A DNA stretch of 64,000 nt from Haberlea rhodopensis (taxonomy: Eukaryota > Streptophyta > Magnoliopsida > Lamiales > Gesneriaceae), in contig CAJQUN010000001.1 in NCBI GenBank assembly GCA_907163345.1, positions 1,922,001-1,986,000 of the forward strand, read 5' to 3'. Of the stretch, positions 25,301-35,803 are shown piece after piece. Both the position numbers and the translations under genes were made by a program. The notes beneath the pieces were generated by a model. It was not told the DNA's origin, made no database searches, and worked only from the letters and a program-made list of their open reading frames with translations. Numbering within the stretch: the stretch's first letter is position 1; every line of letters starts with the position of its first letter.

Positions 25301-28300
25301 TATTCACTACCGTACTTTTCATATATGTTGTCATATTGTGCATCACAACAGTTCATTGATCATATTGTCTACATACCTTATTACATGTTCATCACTATTC
25401 TGTTCCTTCGAATGATTGAATGACTATTGGAGCCCTAGGACAACAGACATATGTCTGCATATTGAGTCCACTGGAGAACGTGGCTTCGGCTCGGAAAGTG
25501 AGTCCAATGAACAACGGATGGCAGTCCGGGTATATGGTTCATCTGAACAACGCGCACCATTTTACGGTCCGGAGAATGGTTCACCTTGGCTGGTAAATGA
25601 CTGAATGTACAGATCCCATCTGAATATGTGGGGAAAAGTGCTACACCAAACTGTCCAGTGGGAGCCACCTCTTTAGCCCACTATATTCACTCTGAAATCC
25701 TAAATCGTCACTGTCATTATTGACAATTATTTGATTGCAAGATATTTGTTACATGACATTTCATATTGAGAAATTGCATTGTTTGATAATTACAGATATA
25801 AAGCCAATGTTATTCCCTCGCTAAGTCCTCAAAGACTTAACCTCTGTTTTCCTTGTTATTTATTGTGAGTTCCAGATACAGGAGTATCGGAACCGGAACC
25901 GGAGGAAAATTAGGAAGAATGGAAAGGTTGGCTTACCGGGACTGTTATAGTATTTTCTCTTTTATTAATTGTCGGACCATTAAGGAGTTTGTACTGGGAT
26001 GTATTTTGTTACTAATTAGAATGTATAAACGCTTCCGCTACTAAAAATGAATGTTTGACTAAACGCTTCCGCTATTTCCGAAAAAGGTTTTAAAACCCTC
26101 GTGCGTAATGTTCTTAGAGAATGTGGTACCGGATAAGGGTTAAGGTAATATGTGCCCGAGTCGAGTCCCACAATAAGACTCCTTACATGCGAAAACCTAA
26201 ATCAAGATGCTAGCACTTTAGATTTCTAGGCTAGCTTTGGTTTTTAGCTATTTTTCGTTTTCGCTACATCTTGTAGTAACTTTCTAGTGCCTTTGGCACA
26301 TTTTAATATATTAAATACTATTTGCGTGATAAAAAAAAAAATGTCACAAAGGTAGCATAATACGTCTTTAATTTTGAAATGTTGCTGGCTAAACAATAAA
26401 CAATCATTTCAAAATTTGAGTTAAATGCAGCAAATAAAGCCAGAATCGTAATCTTATAAGGGGTCCTGAAGCTACAGTGTTCTCTAAGTACCACAAAGTC
26501 AGCAGAAAATGGACTCACGAACACCTATTCTAGTCTTATAATTCCATGAACAGCAGAAAGAACACCAATTGCCAAAATAAAGATCCAAATCATTTATTTC
26601 CTTGAATTCAGCTTCTGGACAATAAACACGGAACTTTGGGTTGGAGCACAGGTGTAAAACAGCTGCCGGTATTTTTTTCCTCGAGGTAAAATAATTATTA
26701 TGCGATACGCCAGTATATTTCACTCTCAGAAAACTTTATTTACATTATTATACTAATTAACGAAAGACAAAACCGATACTTAAAGCGTAACACTTCATAA
26801 AGATGATTCATTGCACCTTAGAATTACAATAAACCACTCTAATTAGCACCAGACTTCAAACTCAATGAACATCTAATCGCCTTAATAATGAACATTAAAT
26901 ACAAACCGAGGTTCGAGAAAATGTTGTGCAAACACTCCAGTGCCTTAGAAAAGGTTACATAGCAAAGAGAAAAGTGATCAGACCCAAAATGTGATGTTAA
27001 AGTATCATATATTTAAATAAAATCTGAAAAGAAAATTTCCAATTAAAATGCACCCTAAAATGAAATTCATCCCACCTAATCTTAGCATAGCCCTGGACAG
27101 AAAAAAAAAGCTGCTTTCAATTTAATCAGTTCTAGCTAAATATCATTATGTTAACATAAAAAACTATAACTATACATAGCATGGACTACCATCCTACAAT
27201 AAACATGACAATCTTATTGCTTAAGGAGTATATCATAAGCCCACCAGTTCAATAACCTGGCCCATAAACAACGCCACAATAAGATAATCTCTGATTCATT
27301 CAAAAAACTGTAAAAGGAAAACAATAACAGCAGCTTAGGAAAAGGTACAAAAACTGAGGCAAGAAAACAATTAACTATTAGGAGACCCACATAAGTTATA
27401 ATGCACACAAACTGAGAGTTCCATTTACCTCGCACTGAGCCACATGAGACTCAATTGACTTCTTGTACATCTCCATAGCCCCAGGAGTTATGGTGTAGAA
27501 AAGGTTCTCCTGAATGAGAAAGACAGAATGTACTAAATAAGTAAACCAAGAAAGCACAGCTCTTCATGGACCACATACACCGCATGATAGAACATGCAAG
27601 ATTTGATATCATCTGGGAAGATAAAAGAGATCAGCAGATTTGGGTCGCAGCAGAGAAAGAGAGTGGGGGAGTATAATGTAAGAAAATTGTGGGATGATTG
27701 TTTTTAATCATACCTCTGTTGGATTTTCCTCCCATGACATGTCTGGGATCCCCAAGTCAGATGTTCTATCCGGAGTCAATGGGACTTCAACTTGGCTATG
27801 AAGAACATTTGAGCTGTTATACTTGAGAAATCTCACCGCATAAGACAGAACAGAAAGGTCACCAGTCTTTTGACTTTGTTGATCATCAAGTTCTTTGCTC
27901 GACTCCTACCAAAAACAACAAAAGTACAAATTGTCATGATCAGAACATCGAGATCTCCTGTTCTTTACAACCGCCAAATCCAGGCACATCAATGATCGCC
28001 ATAAACACTTATTTGAATTCACCCTGTCCCAAGAGATACATCGTGTTGTACTCAATTTCAGTTTTTAACGCAAAAAATCAAAGAAATTTAATCCCTCAAT
28101 AATTTTGCACCACCTGAGAGAAGGATCTTCAAATTCTACATCGCTGTAATTAGTTACTTCATAAAAAAGTGCTTAAATTTTGAAACAAGACTCCATAACA
28201 ACCAACCTAATTTATCAGCTATAAGATGCTAGCATAAATGACACATTCTAGACAGTGCTTAGGAGCTTTAGAGTGATACATAAGTCTTCCAATGACAGTC

Positions 28301-31156
28301 ATTAAAAATGAACATTGCATGTACGCAAAGTCTTCCAATGACAAAATAAATGAAAAATGAACATCGCATGTACGCAGGAGCGGAGCCAGAATTTTAATCT
28401 GATTTAAAAAAAAAAAAAAAGAGGGGTAAAACGTAAATTGCAAAAAACAAATTTGATCAAAATATATATAAAAAAAATTGGTGCGGCCACACCCCAACTA
28501 CCTCCGCCCCTGAGTGTCCGCATAATTTGAAGTCAAATCATGGTCAAACATTTTTAGCCTTGCTGCATTTATGTATGAGATACTTTTGACAAGTCTTCAC
28601 ATGTACAGCATCTACAAATTACTAATTAGTTTCAGCTTGAAAATCTAAGCATAATAAATCCAAAAAGAAGAAAAAGCTTGAACCACAAGCAATAGAACAC
28701 AAGGTGATACCAGATGCACTAAAAATAAATAAAGCATGACATTGCATCCATAAAAATACAGAAATGTTACCTTTACGGAATGCCAGAACCCTATGACAGC
28801 TTTCGACAGCATATGAGCAACTTTTTTTGCCTCCATGCCAGAATTTTTTTCTTGTTTTCTCAATCGAGAACTAAAAGTAGCTTGATAACATATTTCAGAC
28901 GCTGCAGCAATTTTCCAAATACGCTCCTAGTGTAGATACCAAACGAGAAGACTCTTAACAAAGAGAGGAATTTAATCTTTCCAAAAAGGACATAGCATTT
29001 TTCGGAATAAATATTGACTGAAGAATGCTACAGAAGAACAAGTGGAATCTACAAGGGAAGCCTCAGAGATATACAAAGTCAAACCTGTGCAAAATCATTT
29101 GCCAACCATGCCATTTCTTCAAGCACATAATCCCACTTGGATTTCGCATGAATTCCTACAGGAAAAGGCTCAATTGATAACTCCGTGATCCTCTTTCGTT
29201 TCACCTGTTCATTTGATAATATTGGATATTATTACCAACAGGCTATATTAAAATTTTCTTCAACCATAAACAAATGGAACAAAAGCAACCCAAAGGCAAA
29301 GAAATAAACCTCTATAATTTTTGCCTCTTCCAAAATTGAGTCTTCATCATTTCCACTACCCAATTTTGAGACAGCAGGTCTTCTCCCTGATTCTGATCCA
29401 GTGGTTAGTGTAGCTTCTTCCTCTTCACTGTTAAATTGATGCATCACTTCATTTTCATAGTAGGACCGTTTTGATTTAATTCTTCCTGAGGTTGGAGTGC
29501 AAAACCATTCTTCTGCTGGCTTTGACAGGCAAAGACAGTCTTTTCACTAAAAAGGGAAGAACTTTCAAAGCCCTCGGTCTTCTTCTTTTCCTTCAGAACT
29601 TCATCACTTTCTACAACTGGGGCCCTATCTAGGATTTGATTTTTTATGTTATCATCGAAATCAAACTTTCTCATTCCACATGTTTCTGTGTCAACTTTTC
29701 CATCAGCATTTTGGCTGTTTTGAGTGGATGATAAATCAGAACCCATGTCATTTCTGTTGCGTGAGGTATTGTTATGAGAACTGTATGTCATCCCACCCCT
29801 CTCAATGTTGCAAAAACCATTTAACTGACAGGAACGAGATTGATCCACAAAAGTAACACTTGGCTGACACTCAATCACCGCAGAACTTATTTCTTCTATC
29901 GTCTGGATCGCCTCAGGTTGTTCGTAATCCATTTTTGTAAGGGTTTCTGTAGCAACTGAGTGTGATTGTTTGTTCTCTTGATCATTCGACGGGTTTCCAA
30001 AACCCATAGTATAAGAGGCAGGATTGATTGAACTCCTTTTAACAAGGTCCTCGTTTGATTCTACGGCCTTCCCCTCATCCAACTTCATATCAATCTGGTC
30101 ATCTGTCAATACAATCTTATGATGGATATCACCTGTAGGATTTATAGACTTTGAATTACAGTTAGCTGCTGGATGCTGATCTTTTGAATCAGCTACAAAT
30201 TCTTTAACATCCCTAGGGCCATGGCGAAAAGGTAAAGAGGAGTTTTGACTGCCACATGCTGCTTTTACATCAGTTGAACTGGACCTAGTTCCATCACGAT
30301 TTGTGCGAGACCTATACCGTCGTTTGTATGATTTCCTGGGCAGGCCAAAGGCAGCTGAATCCCCAGGTTCCATGGTTTTATGACTCACATCTGTCTGGAT
30401 CGACTGTTCAGATGGCACAACATGGCTATTACCAAGATTTAATGAGGTACGATCACCTTGAGACATCTCATGTCCAATAACAAATAACATGAGATTATCA
30501 GCACTATTAGGTTCACAATGAGGTGGCCCAGGTCTACCACTACTCTCTGCAGAGTCTCCATGAGGCGAAGTGGTACATGCAAAGCTAACTTTTGCTTCAC
30601 TGCACGATGCCAAAACAAAAAATTAAAACAGATGTGAATACTTGAACGATTACAAAATAAACAAATTGTACCATCATGGAAATACCTGGTTTCAAATAGA
30701 TCAGGATGTTGATTGTACACGAAGTTGACTGAACACTTGTTGAAGCAGCATTCCCAAGCTTAAAATCTAAGGGATTTCCACCCTACAAACAAGAGGAATC
30801 AAGCACTGCAAATTGTTCAATATAAGTCAAGTAAATGCAACAAGTGTAATGATATATACATTTTCAAGAAATTCTAGTTCCCTTCTCCTTTCATCCCGAA
30901 CATCATACTCTTGCCTGTTTCAAAAGAATTTATTCGAGTCCATGTCAAAAATAATAAAAACTTAAAGACAGTTGAGCAGTTGGCATATATAATCCAAGCA
31001 GCATCAGCATTACCTTAGCTCTGTTTCAACCTTTTGAATTGAAGTTCTTCGTGGAGATGTTTTGTTAGGAATACCAACTCCAACTTCAACAATGTCTCCC
31101 ATAGAACCAACCTCAGCATTGTCTAAGCTCAAAGATGTTGGACTACATCCATGCAT
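13377..31156 (-). CDS. EAF1: EAF1-like NuA4 scaffold (HSA + SANT), 20 coding exons, three 1-bp frame breaks
   Basis: EAF1 is the platform subunit of the NuA4 histone H4/H2A.Z acetyltransferase in the nucleus. Coding exons, all with GT-AG borders: 31156-31014, 30914-30860, 30782-30686, 30599-29310, 29204-29085, 28926-28771, 27905-27714, 27509-27429, 23019-22962, 22881-22376, 21688-21625, 21531-21338, 21261-21208, 21084-21004, 20921-20784, 20161-20045, 17380-17289, 17162-16947, 16858-16492, 14874-13377. The HSA domain lies in exons 5-7 (WDYVLEEMAWLANDFAQ). The SANT/Myb domain lies in exons 13-15 (SPWSLFEDQ; LVHDLGPNWELISDAI; ECKERHHVLMD). The last exon is glutamine-rich. The N-terminus (KTSPRRTSIQK, RRRELEFLE) matches plant EAF1A/B. 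Exon phases agree everywhere except for one missing base near 30711, one missing near 29487 and one extra near 14588. Allowing for these, the product would be about 1839 aa. Pseudogenisation or assembly error are both possible. Confidence 0.9.
17740..18400 (+). mobile_element. LINE 3' end in EAF1 intron 16
   Basis: Antisense to EAF1. It encodes zf-RVT residues of a LINE reverse transcriptase: FFLWKAVRDRI, then in another frame CQMDTETTEHLLLLC and KGWMTIWGAIIWTIW. A 3' tail with the doubled GTACC/GATACT motif follows and ends in CGATAAAAAAAA near 18391-18400. It is frameshifted and 5'-truncated. No target duplication was found. Splice sites of the host intron (20045 and 17380) are unaffected. 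Confidence 0.8.
20359..20477 (+). mobile_element. 119-bp LINE 3' tail in EAF1 intron 15
   Basis: The tail ACCTCTGGTACTC plus TTGCTCGATAAAA matches the tails of the longer LINE copies. The flanks GATAACTCCA (20349-20358) and GATAATTCCA (20478-20487) differ at one of ten bases and are a plausible target duplication. Severely 5'-truncated insertion in the intron between exons 15 and 16. Confidence 0.6.
23931..24004 (-). mobile_element. Reverse-oriented LINE 3' tail nested in the LINE
   Basis: A run of T (about 23932-23942) followed by sequence whose reverse complement reads GGTAGCACCGCTAGTACTC and then an AT-rich stretch. This resembles the poly(A)-ended LINE tails seen elsewhere, but on the minus strand. 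Its continuation resumes after the solo LTR at about 26173. It suggests a LINE tail inserted into an older LINE and then split by the LTR element. Confidence 0.5.
24005..26172 (+). mobile_element. Solo LTR, Ty3/gypsy type, 2168 bp
   Basis: It begins TGTAAAACCCCAAAAATC and ends CCCACA, keeping TG...CA termini, and is flanked by ATAAG at 24000-24004 and 26173-26177, a perfect 5-bp target duplication. A TATA box with a downstream purine-rich leader (24341 onward) lies inside. There is no primer-binding site, gag or pol, so this is a recombination product of a full element. The start resembles long LTRs of Tekay/Del-type gypsy elements (TGTAAnnCCCC), which is a family-level inference only. Confidence 0.8.
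24340..24350 (+). promoter_or_regulatory. TATA box of the solo LTR
   Basis: CTATAAATACC sits about 335 bp into the LTR and is followed about 50 bp later by a GAGAGAGAGAG purine run, as expected for a plant LTR promoter and the start of its transcript. Any transcript would run antisense to EAF1. Confidence 0.5.
28283..28375. repeat. Two-copy tandem repeat, about 46 bp
   Basis: AAGTCTTCCAATGACA and the following bases through GCATGTACGC occur twice in a row with a few differences, in EAF1 intron 6, directly beside the CAGG...CCTG element that starts at 28375. Confidence 0.65.
28375..28512. mobile_element. 138-bp MITE, hAT-like termini
   Basis: It begins CAGGAGCGGAGCC and ends CTCCGCCCCTG, which are inverted copies of each other at 10 of 11 outer bases. 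The centre is A-rich and noncoding. Flanking 8-mers are similar but degraded (CATGTACG and AGTGTCCG). It lies in an EAF1 intron. Confidence 0.6.
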
Positions 31157-33400
31157 TCCATACTTCAATAGTTTCAGATAATCCTCTCCATAAACTAAAA
31201 CTGAAAGCAAACTCTGAGAAACAAAGAACATAAAAACAATCAGAAAGAAAAAGATTAGGAAAACCTGGAAAATCAAATAGCTGGAGCACATATTGTAATA
31301 AAACGAAAACTTGCAGAAAGAGAATTTCTTTCGAAGCTGGGTGAATGGCAATCTTTAATCTCTACAGACTAGAAGTTCCTTCAGTAAGAGATAACCAAAC
31401 AAATGAGATATAAAAATCATATGCTTGCTACTAACATGATACAGATTCAATGAAGCCCAAAAATAATAATCTAAAAATATGTGAATGCAAATCGAATAGA
31501 GGAGAAAATAAGTTTTAAGTCGCATTGTACCCTTCCATCTTTTGTTTATGTGATCTGCCAGACACTAATCATCAGGCAAAGCAAGCTCACGTGTAGCATG
31601 ACAATTCAACACCACAAACCATATATGCAAATTAACCAAAATAAGTTAAATGAACAACGTAGTCAATTCCACATCCACACTACGAAAAAAAAAAGGAAAA
31701 AGAAAATAGATAATGCCCTATAATTTTCTATACTGACTTAAGCAGAGCTCCAAATTTCAGGGCTCCAGAGGTGGGAATTTGCGTATATTACCTGAATTGT
31801 GATCAACCACTGATAGATTGCAACCTAGGGCTACAAAACGCCAACCTAAGGCTACAAAACACAGGGCCTTTCCGAATTTTTCTTCGGTACCTCAGCTTTA
31901 AGCAAGGGGAAACATTTGCGACCTAAAATAATCCAAAATATCAAATGAATCCCCCAAAAATAAGAGAATTGGGCATATGTATTTGAGCCAATGCGTGTTC
32001 TGCGTGTTTTTGTAAAACCAAATTGGTGTTTTCAGGTCCGTTGCTTCTTCCCCCTTAACTTCTCTTCTAAAATGGCTCGCAAGTTATTTTTCCCATTCCA
32101 GGGATCTGTGGGATCTGTGGGCTGGACTGGAGGATATACTGGGCTGGACTGGACTGGCAGATGTAGTGGGCCTTTTAAACGTTTTCATTTTGGGCCTCTA
32201 TTTTGATATGTGAGTTTTTCCTTTCATTTCTTCAAGTTATAACATCTAACTACGGGTCTTTTACTATTAATTTTCTGGTGTTTGTATTGGACAAGCTTGG
32301 CACTTGTATCGTTCGTCATTTTGTATTTTGTTCAGTTTTGGTTTTTGGTTTACCCAGGAACTCCCTTGTAAACGTTATCAGTTGTCACTTAATATAAATT
32401 CTGTTTATACTAAATAAAAAAAAAATTCTAAATTCATGTATGAAATATGACCATCCTTGTTAACATAATTTGTAAGTATTTTTTTATTTAAGTTTTTATT
32501 CTAAGAAAATAAAAATATATACGAAGTTACGAACCAATAACGACTCCTTTAAACCAACGACTCCTTTAAACCCTCAAAAGTTACTTCACATTAGAATGGG
32601 ATTGTCTTGATCCTTTGGTTCGACAAAACCTCCCATTTTCCTATTTCGGCGGAAGATATCATCGACTCAATTGAGATATACCGGCGAAAAATTTTCACTT
32701 TAATTCTATCCTAACAAAATATTGAACGATATTACAATTGAGATTGAAGGAGAAGCTGTGAAAGGAAGACGATTCTTTTTTTGTGAGATCCTGAACTTAG
32801 TGATAGTAATTCAGTTTATATGATTGGGAAAAGGGTTAATGGATCTCGAGTTCGAGACTGTACCCAAATTTGGGACACATTGTACCACTTAGTCTATAGG
32901 GTCGTTGTAATTCAATTTCTTTTATTCTATAGAACTGCTTTTGTGGATTTTTAATGTGTTAAAATGTTAGTTAAAATTTGCACAATGCTGTTGTCAAAGG
33001 TTACCAAGATCTAGCAATTAGTTCATCAAGTTTGGGATTTAATCTTATAATTCGATCCATTGTCCGTGTGGAATCTAAATTAAATATGATATTTTTTTTT
33101 GGTAACAAAAATAAAGGACCATATCAAAATTAATTAATAATAAATGATAAAATTTGTTATATTTGAAGATATATGAATAATATATATATTAGAAATTTAA
33201 TATCTATAGGATTAAATTTTTTTTTTGAGAAATAAGTCTTGGTTGTGATAATAGAACTTGTTAAGAAAGATATCGACATATAGTGTTCGATTTAAAATAT
33301 TTGAGTTACATTATTAATATTTTTGTTATTTCAATTAAATATAGTGTTCACAATTATTTAATTACAAAATGGGTGAAGCATCAAGATATACTACTTGATT
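31157..33400. other. EAF1 upstream region and spacer
   Basis: The first kilobase is presumably the EAF1 5' UTR and promoter; exact transcription start and any 5' UTR introns cannot be fixed. A 22-base unit beginning CAACCTAGGGCTACAAAAC is repeated at about 31818-31862. Short GGGCTGGACTGGA repeats occur near 32110-32160. No coding sequence is supported. Confidence 0.4.
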
Positions 33401-33467
33401 TAGGCCTAACTAGTTGGTAAAGCAGCTCTATTTCCTTCGGGTGTGACTCGGTATCGAGTGACGTATG

Positions 33468-33586
33468 CAGGGGTGGACCTAGGGGGCGGGGGGTGCGCGT
33501 GCCACCCCCCACCCCCCAAATTTTTTTTAACCCTTAAGTATTATAAAAAATTCACCCCCAAATATTATTTTCTAGGTCCGTCCTTG
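33468..33586. mobile_element. 119-bp MITE with GGACCTAG inverted ends
   Basis: Starts CAGGGGTGGACCTAG and ends CTAGGTCCGTCCTTG; the ends are inverted repeats at 12 of 15 positions. GTATG flanks both sides (33463-33467 and 33587-33591). Noncoding, with C-rich and A/T-rich halves. A superfamily is not firmly assigned; the 5-bp duplication may be the remainder of a longer one. Confidence 0.6.
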
Positions 33587-33711
33587 GTATGTGGTGGAAA
33601 AATGTTCACTCCTCACCCCTTAATAAAAAAAATGGCGGAAACATGAAGATATACTACTCTATATTTTAGTAATTTTGTCTATGTCTCGTAATCATTTGAT
33701 CAAGAAAGTGA

Positions 33712-33987
33712 ATAAACTAGCCTTAAGAGGTATAGACGGATTGAAAAGGGCAGAGATGATGTGGGAAGAAATCCTTCGATGTTGCAGATTCAAATCCCAT
33801 GTAGACAAATTATTCACTAAAATATTGTGGAGTCTGGGTTCGAGTCATGTTGGTCCGCTCCCTCAGATACCTGCTATCCGTGCACATCCATCGATTTACC
33901 TGATGGCTGTCCTGAGGGGTCGGGATTGTCACCCAAGGATTAGTCAGACGTAAGTCTGGATACCTTGTTAAACGAAAAAAACGAAAA
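33712..33987 (+). mobile_element. tRNA-derived SINE with 10-bp target duplication
   Basis: AAGAAAGTGA flanks the insertion (33702-33711 and 33988-33997). An A-box-like TAGCCTTAAGAGG lies near 33719 and a B-box-like GATTCAAATCCC near 33788, the spacing expected for an internal pol III promoter. The body ends AAGTCTGGATACCTTG followed by an A-rich tail broken by ACG. Noncoding and intergenic. Confidence 0.65.
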
Positions 33988-34035
33988 AAGAAAGTGAGGA
34001 AACCATATAATCACGTTATCGAAGAAATCTTTTCT

Positions 34036-34040
<5 letters not shown>

Positions 34041-34094
<54 letters not shown>
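34041..34094. repeat. (TA)n microsatellite
   Basis: An uninterrupted AT dinucleotide run of about 54 bases in intergenic sequence. Confidence 0.95.
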
Positions 34095-34098
<4 letters not shown>

Positions 34099-34576
34099 GA
34101 TTCTGATTTTTTAACAAAAAAAAGTATTTTATATATAACAAAATTGTATCTTACTAAAATTAAAGTATAGAAATCATTTCCATTTACAACATATCATATC
34201 ATTACAGTGTAAACATTATTTATATAAAATAAATTGCATTATTTACGAACAGTTTTGATCTATAACCAAATAGTTTTTAAATTGTAATTTTTATTTACAA
34301 CCAAATAAAACATTTCAGTATAAGAAATAGGCAGATATAAAGTTGCACGTGAATATCTGCCACATTAGATTAAGCAATTTATCAGGGGGACGTTTACTTG
34401 TTGTGATTAGATACAAATTCGATAGATAATCTCAGTCATCTCATGTGTTATTTTACATGATCCAAATTTATCTTAGGTTTATATATTATTCCACCCAAGT
34501 AATGTGAGATAGTGATCCAAGAACTCGGACATGATATAGATATGCATCAACTGTAGAAATCAAAGACTAGGAGTGT

Positions 34577-35300
34577 GATGCCCCGAAATTAATTGATGGC
34601 AATCTGAATATTAATTATGCTTATATGATTTTATTACGATGATTAAGATATGTGTGGGAATGAAGAAGTAACATGATTTAAGGATGTTAATTTTAATTAT
34701 GAGGATGATATGTTCGAAGTTGGTTGCATTTTGTAAATGCTTATCATGTTGATGTATTTTATATACATCATGTTATTATTGGGGTACAAGTTAAATGTAA
34801 GAATTAAAGACTTAACCCACCACTTTTACCTCACCTCACGACACTCAAATCCCCAAAATCACTTTCCCAATCTTCCCCTTATTTTCGAACCTAAAGGTGG
34901 GAAGAAATCCTTGTAAAAGCTTTGTTCTTGCACTTCTTGGTAAGATTTAGTGCCATTGTTTACACTTATTGATGTTCTTGAAGTGTTGATTGAGTTTGGA
35001 AGATTTTAAAACTAAAATGGGTTCAAGTGTGATTCTTCTCGGACTTGGTCAGTAAATGAAGGTAGAATTGTATGAGTGACTTGACACATGTATGGACTGC
35101 ACTCTCGGGGGTTTTATTGATGCCGCCCTGAAGGGCACTGCCCTCAGGGGCATCATCCACCATCCATGTGGAATCTTTTTTTTTAAAAAAAAAAAGATTC
35201 CAAATGAACGGTGATGATGCCCCTAAGGGCACTACCCTTAAGGGCATCATCAAACAAACCCTCTCGGGTGTATAAGCAGTTGTACATTTTTTGATTGAAT
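34577..35300. mobile_element. Probable gypsy LTR fragment
   Basis: TGATGCCCCGAAATTAATTG near 34577 resembles the start of Ty3/gypsy LTRs. It is followed by sequence with a C-rich leader-like stretch (34815-34870) like the region after the TATA box in such LTRs. No matching right end or target duplication was identified, and a foldback MITE (35110-35260) lies inside. Confidence 0.35.
35110..35260. mobile_element. 151-bp foldback MITE with 8-bp target duplication
   Basis: Nearly the whole element is one inverted repeat: GGTTTTATTGATGCCGCCC at the left matches the reverse complement of the right end, GGGCATCATCAAACAAACC, and pairing continues through GGGGCATCATC and GTGGAATC to a central T/A run. 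CTCTCGGG occurs at both borders (35102-35109 and 35261-35268). An 8-bp duplication suggests a hAT- or Mutator-driven family. RNA or single strands from it would form a stable hairpin. Confidence 0.75.
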
Positions 35301-35803
35301 AATATATTTATGATTTACCGATACAAATAAGAAAATGATGATGATGTAATGGTGTTAACTAATCCAATGTTGCTGGGTAAACTGAAACGAATTTCCCTAC
35401 AAACCCAAACCAAATCAAACTAAATTAAATCGTTTCTATCAATGTTTTTATGTTACCCAAATTTTTTTGTTCACCACTTTTGACACTCCTTAGCATGAGT
35501 AGCTTGAGAACAATTCTGAAAATCATTCAACCATCATCTTCTTCAGTATATTTCACCACTAAATACGTGATTCACAGATATCCAAATGTGATCAATTTTT
35601 TTCACATCAAGCGATAACCAACGTACCTAGAGCTTAGTCAACAAGTTTTCCTGTGTGATTACATTTACGCTCAACTTCTTCATTATGAAAATGTAAAAGG
35701 AACCTGAATTCACAGCATCCAGGACCTTACACCCTTCAAATCTTGTGCTTCTGAATGGCGACATCTTCTCGATGAACTATATTTTTTGTTGAGTAAGAAG
35801 ACA

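Larger units (their letters stand above)
23152..26340 (+). mobile_element. LINE 3' half with 13-bp target duplication, in EAF1 intron 8
   Basis: The insertion is bounded by perfect copies of ATGTCACAAAGGT at 23139-23151 and 26341-26353. From 23152 the plus strand encodes the C-terminal part of a LINE reverse transcriptase (DKDILIANMGVWVDG, WRWDWRRELLD, then a zf-RVT with LTEETTQHLVFCC and KVVWTIYGF). It ends in a 3' UTR with CTAGTGCCTTTGGCAC and TGATAAAAAAAAAAA at 26329-26340. The body has stops and shifts and is interrupted by a reverse-oriented LINE tail and by the solo LTR at 24005-26172. Antisense to EAF1, it enlarges the host intron to about 4.4 kb. Confidence 0.85.

Noticed and set aside
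33403..33467. A second SINE or tRNA at 33403
   Set aside because: An A-box-like CTAGTTGGTAAAGC and a B-box-like GGTATCGAG are present, but there is no cloverleaf, tail or duplication, so it is not listed as a feature.
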